Position numbers and translations under genes: made by a program
The notes under the pieces: generated by a model
Database searches by the model: none
Seen by the model: the letters and a program-made list of their open reading frames with translations, nothing else
Told to the model about the DNA's origin: nothing
Shown here: positions 34,969 through 44,591 of the stretch, piece by piece
Layout: every line of letters begins with the position of its first letter
How positions within the stretch are numbered: the stretch's first letter is position 1
NCBI RefSeq assembly: GCF_002979415.1
Contig: NZ_PCOT01000031.1
Coordinates: 1 to 49,581 of the forward strand
Direction: 5' to 3'
DNA: 49,581 nt
From: Microbacterium sp. MYb72
GTDB lineage: Bacteria; Actinomycetota; Actinomycetes; Actinomycetales; Microbacteriaceae

Positions 34969-36501
34969 ATGACCGAGCTCACAGAAGTCGCCGACTACAT
35001 CGTGGTCGGCGCGGGATCGGCGGGCAGCGCCATCGCGCGCCGCCTGGTCGACGCGGGGCGCACCGTCCACGTGCTGGAGGCGGGGCCGGTGGACAGCGAC
35101 CCGAACATCCACTCACCGCAGGGCTGGCCGGGCCTGCTGATGTCGCCCAGCGACTGGGCGGTCATGACCACTCCGCAGGAGCATCTGGGCGGGCGGGTCC
35201 TCTACTGGCCGCGCGGCAGGACGCTCGGCGGCTCCAGCTCGCTGAACGGCATGATCTACATGCGCGGCGACCGCAGCGACTACGACGGCTGGGCTGAGCG
35301 GGGCGCGGCCGGCTGGTCGTGGGACGAGGTCTTCCCCTTCTTCACCGCGTCCGAGGACCACGCCGACGGCGCCGACGAGTTCCACGGCGCAGGCGGACCG
35401 CTGCACGTCGAACGGGTGCCCGTGGACAAGCGGCACCCCCTGGCCTCGGCGTTCGTGGATGCGGCGGTGGCCGAAGGCATCCCCGCGACCGACGACTTCA
35501 ACCGCGAGACGCTCGACGGCGCGGGCTTCAACCACACGACGACGAAGGACGGCAGACGCGCGTCGGCCTGGCAGTCGTTCGTCGCCCCCATCCTCGGCGA
35601 CGCACGGCTCGCCGTGACCACGGATGCGCTCGTCGACCGGGTCGTGATCGAAGACGGCAGGGCCGTCGGCGTCGAGTACTCGGTCGACGGCGTGACGCGA
35701 GTGGCGCGGGCAACGCGCGAGGTCGTGCTGTCCGGCGGGGCGATCGGCTCACCCGCGGTGCTGCTGCGCTCGGGCGTGGGCCCGAAGGATGACCTGAGCG
35801 CCCTCGGCATCGATGTCGTGGCCGATCTGCCCGGTGTCGGCGAGAACCTGCACGACCACCTCCTGGTGAGCGTGCTGTACGAGGCGAAGGACCCGGTCGC
35901 CCCGCCGCAGTGGAACATCCTGGAGAGCCAGTTCTACGCCCGATCCTCCGTCGCGGCCGATGATGCGGCCCCCGATCTGCAGCCGCTGTTCATCCACGTG
36001 CCGTATCCGACCGACGGCGGAGCCGTGCCGGAGCAGGGGTACACGATCGTCGCGGGCATCGTCCGCCCGTACTCGCGCGGCACGCTGCGCCTGGCTTCTG
36101 CGGCGGCATCCGATGCTCCCCTCGTCGACCCGAACGTCTTCGCCGACGACCGTGATCTGGAGGCGATGGTCGATGCGATCGAGCTCGTGCGCCGGGTCGG
36201 CGCCCAGGACGCGTTCGCGCCGTTCCGCGCTGCGGAGTTCGCCCCCGGCGACGACGTGACCACCCGTGATCAGCTGCGCGACTTCGCCCGCCGCACGGTC
36301 GGCACCTATCACCACCAGGCAGGCACCTGCCGGATGGGGAGCGACGAGCTCGCCGTCGTCGACCCGCAGCTGCGGGTTCGCGGAGTGGCGGGACTCCGCG
36401 TGGCCGATGCCTCGGTCATGCCCTTCGTGCCGAGCGCCAACACCAACGCGCCCTCGATCATGATCGGCGAGCGGGCGGCGGGCTTCCTGCTCGCGGAGTA
36501 G
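34969..36501 (+). CDS. GMC-family FAD oxidoreductase
   Basis: A 510-residue glucose-methanol-choline oxidoreductase. FAD-binding motif YIVVGAGSAGSAIARRL, second motif LGGSSSLNGMIYMRG, GSPAVLLRSGVGP, and the C-terminal catalytic His region TYHHQAGTCRMG plus the late Asn of PSANTNAP. Members oxidise primary alcohols such as choline; substrate unknown. The AraC regulator upstream suggests induction by an aromatic or alcohol substrate. ATG 34969 follows AGAGAGG. A strong terminator follows. Confidence 0.92.
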   Translation: MTELTEVADYIVVGAGSAGSAIARRLVDAGRTVHVLEAGPVDSDPNIHSPQGWPGLLMSPSDWAVMTTPQEHLGGRVLYWPRGRTLGGSSSLNGMIYMRGDRSDYDGWAERGAAGWSWDEVFPFFTASEDHADGADEFHGAGGPLHVERVPVDKRHPLASAFVDAAVAEGIPATDDFNRETLDGAGFNHTTTKDGRRASAWQSFVAPILGDARLAVTTDALVDRVVIEDGRAVGVEYSVDGVTRVARATREVVLSGGAIGSPAVLLRSGVGPKDDLSALGIDVVADLPGVGENLHDHLLVSVLYEAKDPVAPPQWNILESQFYARSSVAADDAAPDLQPLFIHVPYPTDGGAVPEQGYTIVAGIVRPYSRGTLRLASAAASDAPLVDPNVFADDRDLEAMVDAIELVRRVGAQDAFAPFRAAEFAPGDDVTTRDQLRDFARRTVGTYHHQAGTCRMGSDELAVVDPQLRVRGVAGLRVADASVMPFVPSANTNAPSIMIGERAAGFLLAE

Positions 36502-36536
36502 CCACGGGAGAACCCGAGCCCGCGGGACACGTCGAG

Positions 36537-36573
36537 TGCCCGGGTGGATGCGCCGCGCGCGTCCACCCGGGCA
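36537..36573. terminator. Bidirectional terminator between GMC gene and IclR gene
   Basis: A perfect 12-bp stem, TGCCCGGGTGGA (36537-36548) with 36562-36573, and a 13-base loop that can itself pair (GCGC/GCGC). It lies between the convergent GMC oxidoreductase and IclR genes. Confidence 0.8.
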
Positions 36574-36660
36574 TGGAGCGTCAGCGGCCGTCTCGACACT
36601 TCGTGCGGGGTGGTGGGCGATCGCCTCCGCGGAGGAGGTGCGCATCGAGGCCCGGACTGT

Positions 36661-37428
36661 TCAGTCCTCGGCCGGCGCGACTCGCGGGGGCCACGTCGTC
36701 GAGCCGAGCTCGCGGGAGATGTTGCGGGCCGTCTCCCGCAGGGCCGCGAGCACCGCGTCGGATGCCGGGGCCTGCGCGGTCGGCATCACGACCGCGAGCG
36801 CCGCGACGATGTCGCCCCGCGCGTCGGCCACGGGCGCCGCGATCGACGTCTCGCCGAGCACGGCCTCGTCGGTCTCAGAGGCGCTTCCCCGTTCGACGAT
36901 CGCCGGCAGCTCGAGGGTGAGCCTCGCGACGTCGGTCACCGTGTCGCCGGTCAGACTGCGCAGCGGCTGCGCGAACACGTTCCGCTGGAACCCCTGATCG
37001 TAGGCGAGCAGCACCTTGCCCATCGCAGACGCGTGCGCCGGGATCGCGACCCCGGTCTCGAGCATCTGCTGGCTGTCGTCCGGGCGCAGGTTGTGGTGGA
37101 TCACCAGCACGTCGGTGAAGTGCGGAGCGCCGAGCCGCACGGACAGGCCGGTGCGGCGGGCGAGATCCTGCGTCCAGCGCATCGCGCGGGCGCGGACGTC
37201 GAGGGTGTCGAGGTAGACGTTGCTCAGCCGCAGCAGCGTGGGGCCGAGCATGTAGCGCTGCCCGCCGCGCTCTTTGGCGACGAGGCCGTGCTCCCTGAGC
37301 GACTTGACGATGCCGTGCACGGTCGACGGGGGGAGGTCCAGCGCGAGGGCGAGGTCGGTGATGCCCAGATGCCGGGCGCCCTGCAGCAGCTCGAGCACCT
37401 TCGCGGCGCGGTCGATGGCCTGGATCAT
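36661..37428 (-). CDS. IclR-family regulator of the dhaKLM operon
   Basis: A 255-residue IclR-family protein: winged HTH (LGITDLALALDLPPSTVHGIVKSL) followed by the IclR effector-binding domain (MGKVLLAYDQGF, SIAAPVADARGDIVAALAVVMP). ATG 37428 (MIQAIDRAAKVLELL) matches the family start and follows GGGAGGG; an upstream in-frame ATG would add 29 unrelated residues. Divergent from dhaK across 149 bases, so it probably controls dihydroxyacetone use. Confidence 0.88.
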   Translation of the reverse strand: MIQAIDRAAKVLELLQGARHLGITDLALALDLPPSTVHGIVKSLREHGLVAKERGGQRYMLGPTLLRLSNVYLDTLDVRARAMRWTQDLARRTGLSVRLGAPHFTDVLVIHHNLRPDDSQQMLETGVAIPAHASAMGKVLLAYDQGFQRNVFAQPLRSLTGDTVTDVARLTLELPAIVERGSASETDEAVLGETSIAAPVADARGDIVAALAVVMPTAQAPASDAVLAALRETARNISRELGSTTWPPRVAPAED

Positions 37429-37480
37429 GCGGCCCTCCCTCTCAGACGATTCTTCCTCGAATCGGCGACTCGACGGGGTC

Positions 37481-37509
37481 TTGACATCCCGTCCGACTCC
37501 GAGCATATT
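37481..37509 (+). promoter_or_regulatory. dhaK promoter, sigma-A type
   Basis: A perfect -35 hexamer TTGACA (37481-37486), a 17-base spacer and CATATT (37504-37509) as -10. Expected transcription start near 37516, giving a leader of about 60 bases to dhaK. This is the best promoter in the window. Confidence 0.7.
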
Positions 37510-37523
37510 CGACATTAACGAAT
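37507..37523. promoter_or_regulatory. Inverted repeat over dhaK -10/start, candidate IclR operator
   Basis: ATTCG-n7-CGAAT spans the -10 hexamer and the expected transcription start. A second one, GATTC-n6-GAATC, lies at 37448-37463 nearer the regulator gene. Their position suits repression of dhaK by the divergent IclR protein. Confidence 0.5.
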
Positions 37524-37577
37524 TCCTTTCGGATTTCGACGACTTTCAGCCAGGCAGTGATCAAGGGAGATCGGACG

Positions 37578-38569
<992 letters not shown>

Positions 38570-38570
<1 letters not shown>

Positions 38571-39211
38571 TGGGGAACGTGGGAGTCGCGGCGCTGCAGG
38601 ACTGGATCGCGCGATTCAGCGCGGCCGTCGCCGAGAAGAAGGACTGGCTCACCGAGCTCGACTCGGCCATCGGCGACGCCGACCACGGAGCGAACATGTC
38701 GCGGGGCATGGGCGCCGTCGTCGAGAAGCTGAGCGGAGGCGCGCCGGCCACGGCGGATGAGCTGCTCAAGACGGTGGGGATGACCCTGGTCAGCTCGGTG
38801 GGCGGCGCCAGCGGCCCTCTCTACGGCACGTTCTTCCTGCGCATGGGGATGAGCGCGGGAGCGGTCGACTCCCTCGACGGCGCGTCGCTCGCCGGCGCTC
38901 TGCGCGCAGGTCTCGACGGCATCGTCGCCCGGGGCAAGCCCGAAGCGGGGGACAAGACCATGTTCGACGCGATGTCTCCGGCCGTCGACGCGTTCGACGG
39001 GGCCCTCGCGGGCGGCGCCTCCGTGAGCGAGGCGGCCCACGCGGCCGCGGTCGCGGCGGCGACGGGTCGGGATGCGACGCTCCCGCTCGTGGCGCGCAAG
39101 GGTCGCGCCAGCTATCTCGGGGAGCGCAGCGCCGGTCACCTCGACCCCGGCGCCGCGTCGACCGCTCTGCTGTTCGAGACGCTGGACGCCGCGATCGCGG
39201 CCGCCTCCTGA
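38570..39211 (+). CDS. dhaL: DhaL, dihydroxyacetone kinase ADP-binding subunit
   Basis: A 213-residue DhaL. The ADP-Mg site is ELDSAIGDADHGANMSRG (three Asp residues, about 26-40), and GGASGPLYGTFF and AKPEAGDKTMFD-like (KPEAGDKTMFDAM) motifs follow. It transfers phosphate from DhaM to dihydroxyacetone via tightly bound ADP. Stop and start overlap neighbours by one base (TGATG) on both sides. Confidence 0.95.
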
Positions 39212-41658
39212 TGATCGGCATCGTCGCCGTCTCCCACAGCGCTCGGCTCGGGGAGGCGGCACTCGAGCTCGCCCTCCAGATGGTGCAGGGCGGCGGCGTG
39301 CAGGTGCGCGTCGCGGCAGGGGCGGGAACGGATGCCGAGGGCAGGCCGATCCTCGGAACAGACGCGACCGCGGTGGCCGCGGCCATCGACGAGCTCGCCC
39401 CCGAGTGCGGCGGCGTGCTCGTGCTCATGGATCTGGGGTCTGCGGTGATGAGCGCCGAGCTCGCCCTGGAGTTCCGGACCAGCGAGGTTCCCGTGCGGCT
39501 CGTTCCCGCGCCGTTCGTCGAGGGACTCCTCGCCGCCGTCGTGTCGGCGGCGGCCGGGGCGTCGCTGGACGTCGTCGCCGACGAGGCCTCCGCTGCTCTG
39601 GGGGCGAAGACCGGGCAGCTGGGGGAGCACACGGCCGAGCCCGAGCGGGAACCCGCGGACGAGCGCGGAGAGGCGCAGGGGGAGCGGATCACTCGCACCG
39701 TGCGGGTGCGCAATCCGCTCGGCATCCACGCACGCCCCGCCGCGCTCATCGCCAAGGCCTCGACGGGAGCCGAGGTGCGGCTGCGCCTCCTGCCCGATGG
39801 GCCGGAGGCGGCCGCGGCCAGCCTGTCGCGCCTGCTGATCCTCGGCGCACGTCAGGGCGATGAGATCGAGCTGTCGGCGTCCGGGGACGCCGCCGAGGAG
39901 GCGCTCACGCGTCTCGCCGCCCTCTTCCACGACGGTTTCGGCGAGGGCGTCGAGGCGGCGGCGCCTGCTTCCGCTCCCGTCGAGGCGCCCCCCGCGACCG
40001 TCGCGGCCGGCGCGGTGCTGCGGGGCCGTGGCGTGAGCGCGGGGGCCGCCGCTGCGGTCGTCGTGCGTCTCGCGCCGCCGCTGCCGGAACCCGCGAGCGA
40101 CATCGTGATCGACGAGGCCGACCGCGATGCGGAGGTCTCGTCGATCGAGTGGGCAGCGGTCGCGGTCGCCGACGAACTGCGCGGCCGCACGGCGGAGGCG
40201 TCGGGCGAGGCTCGCGACATCCTCGACGCCTCTCGGCTGCTGGCCTCCGACCCCGAACTCGTCTCCGAGGCGTCCGCGCTCGTGCGGACGAAGGGACGCA
40301 CCGCCGCGCGCGCCGTCTGGGAGACCGCATCAGCGCACGAGAAGGGGCTGGCCGCTCTCGGCGGTCGGATGGCCGAGCGGGCCGCCGACATCCGCGACGT
40401 CCGCGACCGGATCATCGCCGAGATCCTCGAGGTGGAGATGCCGGGGGTGCCCCAGCGGGACGAGCCGTTCGTGCTCGTGGCGACCGATCTCGCCCCCGCA
40501 GACACCGCAGCGCTGGACGGAGGGCGCTGCGTCGCCCTGGTCACGGAGCAGGGCGGACCGACCTCGCACACGGCGATCATCGCGCGCTCCCTCGGACTGC
40601 CGGCCGTCGTGGGCGTCGCGGGGGCGACGGGGATCGCCTCGGGCGCGACCGTCCTGGTCGACGGGGACCGAGGCACCGTCGAAGTGGAGCCGTCACGCGC
40701 CAGGATCGACGCGGCGGTCGCCGCCGCCGTCATCGTGCCGTTCGACGGCGCGGGCAGGCTGGCGGACGGCCACGAGGTGCCGCTGCTCGCCAACGTCGGC
40801 GGAGCGGCGGATGCCGTGGCCGCCGCAGCGGCCGGCGCGGAGGGCGTCGGTCTCTTCCGCACCGAGTTCTGCTTCCTGGACCGCACGGAGGCTCCGTCGG
40901 TCGAGGAGCAGATCGAGGCCTATCGGGGAGTCCTCGCGGCGTTCCCCGGACGCAAGGTCGTGGTGCGCACGCTCGACGCGGGCAGCGACAAGCCGCTGCC
41001 GTTCGCGAACGCCGACGACGAGGAGAACCCCGCGCTCGGTGTGCGCGGGCTCCGCATCGCCCGCCGTTCGCCGGCTCTGCTCGACGATCAGCTGCGCGCC
41101 CTCGCCGCCGCGGCCGCCTCGGAGGACGCGCTGGTCGAGGTCATGGCGCCCATGGTGGCCACGGTCGAGGAGGCGCGGGAGTTCGCCGAGCGGGCGCGCG
41201 CAGCGGGGCTCACGCGCGTCGGCATCATGATCGAGACGCCGTCGGCCGCGCTGCTGGCCGCGGAGATGCTGGAGGTCGTCGACTTCGTCAGCATCGGCAC
41301 GAACGACCTCGCCCAGTACACGCTCGCCGCCGACCGCCTCCTCAGCGATCTCGGCGACCTCAACGACCCGTGGCAGCCCGCGGTGCTCCGCCTGATCGGC
41401 ACCGTCGGCGCCGCGGGGCGGGCGGCAGGCAAGCCCGTCGGCGTCTGCGGTGAAGCGGGGGGAGACCCTGTGCTCGCACCGGTGCTCGTCGGACTCGGAG
41501 CGACCAGCCTGTCGATGACGCCTCGCGCCCTCGGACGGGTCGGGGCGTCCCTGGCCGGTGTCGACGAATCGCAGTGCAGACGGATGGCCGAGGCCGTGTC
41601 GACGGCGTCGGACGTGCAGCAGACCCGGGATGCGGCGGGTCGGGGGCGACAGCGGTAG
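39211..41658 (+). CDS. dhaM: DhaM-HPr-enzyme I fusion phosphotransferase
   Basis: An 815-residue three-part PTS protein. Residues 1-130 are DhaM with His9 in VAVSHSARLG. Residues about 160-250 are HPr with the phospho-His in GIHARPAAL. Residues about 270-800 are enzyme I, with the phospho-His in GGPTSHTAII and the PEP-binding C-terminal motifs VGLFRTEF, RTLDAGSDKPLPF, IGTNDLAQYTLAADR and VCGEAGGDP. The enzyme I part appears complete, unlike the truncated one in E. coli DhaM, so this single protein could carry phosphate from PEP to DhaL without other PTS proteins. Ends before a hairpin at 41675-41698. Confidence 0.93.
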   Translation: MIGIVAVSHSARLGEAALELALQMVQGGGVQVRVAAGAGTDAEGRPILGTDATAVAAAIDELAPECGGVLVLMDLGSAVMSAELALEFRTSEVPVRLVPAPFVEGLLAAVVSAAAGASLDVVADEASAALGAKTGQLGEHTAEPEREPADERGEAQGERITRTVRVRNPLGIHARPAALIAKASTGAEVRLRLLPDGPEAAAASLSRLLILGARQGDEIELSASGDAAEEALTRLAALFHDGFGEGVEAAAPASAPVEAPPATVAAGAVLRGRGVSAGAAAAVVVRLAPPLPEPASDIVIDEADRDAEVSSIEWAAVAVADELRGRTAEASGEARDILDASRLLASDPELVSEASALVRTKGRTAARAVWETASAHEKGLAALGGRMAERAADIRDVRDRIIAEILEVEMPGVPQRDEPFVLVATDLAPADTAALDGGRCVALVTEQGGPTSHTAIIARSLGLPAVVGVAGATGIASGATVLVDGDRGTVEVEPSRARIDAAVAAAVIVPFDGAGRLADGHEVPLLANVGGAADAVAAAAAGAEGVGLFRTEFCFLDRTEAPSVEEQIEAYRGVLAAFPGRKVVVRTLDAGSDKPLPFANADDEENPALGVRGLRIARRSPALLDDQLRALAAAAASEDALVEVMAPMVATVEEAREFAERARAAGLTRVGIMIETPSAALLAAEMLEVVDFVSIGTNDLAQYTLAADRLLSDLGDLNDPWQPAVLRLIGTVGAAGRAAGKPVGVCGEAGGDPVLAPVLVGLGATSLSMTPRALGRVGASLAGVDESQCRRMAEAVSTASDVQQTRDAAGRGRQR

Positions 41659-41674
41659 GACGGCGCCGGCGTCG

Positions 41675-41698
41675 TCACATGCTCATCTCGGCATGTGA
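41675..41698. terminator. Hairpin after dhaM
   Basis: TCACATGC (41675-41682) pairs perfectly with GCATGTGA (41691-41698) around an 8-base loop, followed by TTCATATCATT. It lies 17 bases after the dhaM stop and is the likely operon terminator; being a clean palindrome it could alternatively be an operator for the lipoprotein gene. Confidence 0.5.
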
Positions 41699-41814
41699 TT
41701 CATATCATTCCCGTCTCGACATGGACGCAGAGGTGAGCACAGATTCTCCTCGCCTCTATCCTCGACACCAGGGGGCACCGAAGAACGGTGCGATCAATGA
41801 ACTGGAGGGTTCTC

Positions 41815-43098
41815 ATGTCTCATCTGCGTGTGTGGAGAAGGTCCTCGATCGTCGTCGCCGCGGCCGGAGTCGTTCTGCTGGGCCTCGCGGCCTGCGCGCC
41901 GGCGTCCGAACCCGGGGGGACGCCGTCGACGGCCCCCGAGACACCGGAACCGTATGACGGACCGGTGGCGTTCGTCGGCGATGAACTGGATCTCCTTGTG
42001 CTGGAACCCGAGGAGATCGCGGAGATCCTTCCCGGGGCGACGGGGGTGACGGCATCCTCGTCGGTGCTCATGCAGGTCTCAGACGGAAGCGGACCGAGCG
42101 CTGACCCGAGGATCTGCGAGGTGTTCTACACAGAGCACGCTCTGCACGCCGTCGGTGCTCGCGTCGTCACGTGGAGCATGCCGGGTGCAGCGCAGGACGT
42201 GCCAGGGGTCCTGCAGGTTCTGCAGTTCGCCGATGAGGAGCATGCCCGGTCTCTGATGGACCAGGTCGTCCAGGGGGCAGAGCAGTGCAGCGCGTTCACG
42301 AAGGAGGCGGCCGTGACCTTCGACGGTGTGGCCACCGAAGGCGACGGCGAGGTCAGGGCGCTCGCGGGAACCCTCACGGATAACTGGAGCGGGACGGCCA
42401 TGCGCACGGTGCGGGGCTATGCCGCGACGGGCAACGTCGTGACCGTGCTCGAAGCCCCTCTCCCCGACGGCACTGAGGTCGACAACGGGGACATCGCCGA
42501 GGCGATGAACGCACGCACGGAGGACGCGCGTGACGCGCTCATCGAGAAGCTGACGGCCACCCCGCCGACCGAAGAGGAAGCGCCGACCGGCGACGCCTCC
42601 GCACCCTGGAGCGAGTGGAAGATCTCGACCGCCGGCGTGGGGCCCATCCTTCTCGGCGACACTCTCGACATTGCGAAGTCCGTCTTTCCCGACGGTTCCG
42701 TGGCGGAGCCCGAGTTTCCGGGTGGAGAGTGGAAGGCGACGGCCCCCGGGGCGGACGGCTCGATCCTGATCGAGGCGTCCGGAGACGGGTCGAAGGTCGC
42801 GGCGCTGACCGTCGGCACCAGGGCCTCGCTCGAGCGGCCGTTGCAGGAGGGGCAGGCTCTTCCGGCAGCCGGGGAGATTCGCGTGGGCTCGCCGGTGGCA
42901 GAGGCCATCTCGGCCTTCCCCGGAGGGACGATCGTGACCGTCGCCTCCTCGGGTGACGACTGGTACGACGTCGCCACCCGCAGCGGGAGGCTGCTCCGGT
43001 TCCACACCGATCGGGACGCCGTGGATCCGGAGGCACTGATCGTCGGCATCACGGCGAGGGACGCCACGATGACGCCCCTTCCGCAGCTGGGCGACTGA
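41815..43098 (+). CDS. Secreted lipoprotein of unknown function
   Basis: A 427-residue lipoprotein. A signal peptide with two Arg (RVWRRSS), a hydrophobic core and the lipobox LAAC put Cys27 as lipidated N-terminus. The mature part starts with a Pro/Thr-rich linker, then two domains joined by a PPTEEEAPTGDAS linker. The second domain repeats the pattern VGPILLGDTLD ... IRVGSPVAEAISAFPGG, suggesting duplicated beta units. No family recognised. ATG 41815 follows ACTGGAGGG with a 5-base spacer. Confidence 0.85.
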   Translation: MSHLRVWRRSSIVVAAAGVVLLGLAACAPASEPGGTPSTAPETPEPYDGPVAFVGDELDLLVLEPEEIAEILPGATGVTASSSVLMQVSDGSGPSADPRICEVFYTEHALHAVGARVVTWSMPGAAQDVPGVLQVLQFADEEHARSLMDQVVQGAEQCSAFTKEAAVTFDGVATEGDGEVRALAGTLTDNWSGTAMRTVRGYAATGNVVTVLEAPLPDGTEVDNGDIAEAMNARTEDARDALIEKLTATPPTEEEAPTGDASAPWSEWKISTAGVGPILLGDTLDIAKSVFPDGSVAEPEFPGGEWKATAPGADGSILIEASGDGSKVAALTVGTRASLERPLQEGQALPAAGEIRVGSPVAEAISAFPGGTIVTVASSGDDWYDVATRSGRLLRFHTDRDAVDPEALIVGITARDATMTPLPQLGD

Positions 43099-43103
43099 CG
43101 CGC

Positions 43104-43137
43104 ACCGGGGGCGCTGGCGACAGCACGCGCCCCCGGT
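43104..43137. terminator. Bidirectional terminator between lipoprotein and bkd operon
   Basis: A perfect 11-bp stem, ACCGGGGGCGC (43104-43114) with GCGCCCCCGGT (43127-43137), with a 12-base loop that has a CTG/CAG inner pairing. The right arm touches the stop codon of the E2 gene (43137-43139). Confidence 0.75.
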
Positions 43138-44591
43138 CACACCCTCCCGAAGGCGCGGAGGGGATGCTCGATGAGCTCGACCACGCGTCGCAGGAACGAG
43201 GCGGCGTACCCGCCGTCGCAGACGCGGTGGTCGAAGACGAGCGACAGCTGGGCGATGCGTCGGGCGACGATCTCGCCCTCCACCACCCACGGGCGCTCCA
43301 GGATGCGACCGAGGCCGAGAATCGCCACGTCGGGGTGGTTGATGATCGCGGCGGACCCGTCGACGCCGAAGCCGCCGTAGTTGTTCAGGGTGAAGGTCGA
43401 GCCCCGCAGGCGCTCCGGCGGCATCGTTCCGCCGCGCGCGGTGCCGGCGAGCTCGCGGAGAGCGGCGTCGAGGTCGGCGGCGCTGAGGGCATCGGCGTGC
43501 GGGATGACGGGGACCATGAGGCCACGGGGAGTGTCGGCGGCGATGCCGAGGTTCACTCCCTCGAACTCGATGACCTCCGACGCGTCGGGGGAGAGACGCG
43601 AGGCGAGCAGCGGATGGTCCTCCAGCGCGATCAGCACGAAGCGGGCGATCAGCGCGGTGATCGAGGGCGCACGTCCGCCCTCCGGCGCCATCTCGGCGCG
43701 GGCGTTCCAGAGCGCGGTGGCGTCGACGTCGACCCACACGGTCGCCTCGGGGATCTCGGCCCTGCTGCGGCTCAGCGTCGCATTCGCGGCCTTGCGCAGG
43801 GGCGACATGCGGGTGCGGGACCGCACGGCCAGGCCGTCGATCCGTGCGTCGCTCTCGAGAGCGGACGCCGCCGGACCGCCCTCCACGGGAGCGGATGCCG
43901 CGGCCGTCACGCCGTCCACGGCGTGATCGACGGCCGCGCGGAGCACGTCGGCCCTGGTGATCGCTCCGTCCGCCCCGGTCGGCGCGATGAGGCGCACGTC
44001 GAGGCCGAGGTCTCGCGCGAGCCGGCGGACGAGGGGTGAGCGCACGGCGACCGGTCGACGGGCGGCCGCCTCTGCATCCGAATTTCGGATGATCGTACGA
44101 TTCTCGGATGCCGTCGGCGGAATCGTCCGAGAAATGCGCGGGTCTCCGATTTCAGGAGTCGTGATCGGGGTGTCCGGAGCGGCAGACGAGAGATCCGGAG
44201 TCACGGTCGGAGCACCCGGACGCGCGGCGGGGCGCCGGCGCCGCCCCTTGACCTCGCGCTCCGAGGTGCCGTAGCCGATGAGGACGTTGCCCGAGCCTGC
44301 GCGCTCCTCGGTGCGGTAGGCCTCGTGGACGTCGGATGCCGCGGCATCCGCGACCTCGAGCACGGGTGCTCCGACATCGATCGTGTCGCCGGGGGAGCCG
44401 TGCAGCGCGATGACCACGCCGGCGAACGGGGACGGCAGCTCGACGACGCTCTTCGCCGTCTCGACCTCCGCGATGGGCTGATCCGTCGTGATCGTGTCGC
44501 CCACGGCCACGAGCCACTGCACGAGACCGGCCTCGGTGAGCCCCTCGCCGAGATCGGGGAGGCGGAAGACGCGCGCGGTGAGGGCGCTCAC
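43137..44591 (-). CDS. bkdC: Branched-chain 2-oxoacid dehydrogenase E2 (lipoyl acyltransferase)
   Basis: A 484-residue E2 component. One N-terminal lipoyl domain carries the lipoylated lysine in EVETAKSVVEL (about residue 47). A Pro/Arg-rich linker follows, then a peripheral-subunit-binding domain (VRSPLVRRLARDLGLD ... GAITRADV) and the catalytic domain ending in the active-site motif FDHRVCDGG. GTG 44591 overlaps the E1-beta stop by four bases (GTGA). An E3 gene is absent here, so dihydrolipoamide dehydrogenase must come from elsewhere. Confidence 0.9.
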   Translation of the reverse strand: MSALTARVFRLPDLGEGLTEAGLVQWLVAVGDTITTDQPIAEVETAKSVVELPSPFAGVVIALHGSPGDTIDVGAPVLEVADAAASDVHEAYRTEERAGSGNVLIGYGTSEREVKGRRRRPAARPGAPTVTPDLSSAAPDTPITTPEIGDPRISRTIPPTASENRTIIRNSDAEAAARRPVAVRSPLVRRLARDLGLDVRLIAPTGADGAITRADVLRAAVDHAVDGVTAAASAPVEGGPAASALESDARIDGLAVRSRTRMSPLRKAANATLSRSRAEIPEATVWVDVDATALWNARAEMAPEGGRAPSITALIARFVLIALEDHPLLASRLSPDASEVIEFEGVNLGIAADTPRGLMVPVIPHADALSAADLDAALRELAGTARGGTMPPERLRGSTFTLNNYGGFGVDGSAAIINHPDVAILGLGRILERPWVVEGEIVARRIAQLSLVFDHRVCDGGYAASFLRRVVELIEHPLRAFGRV

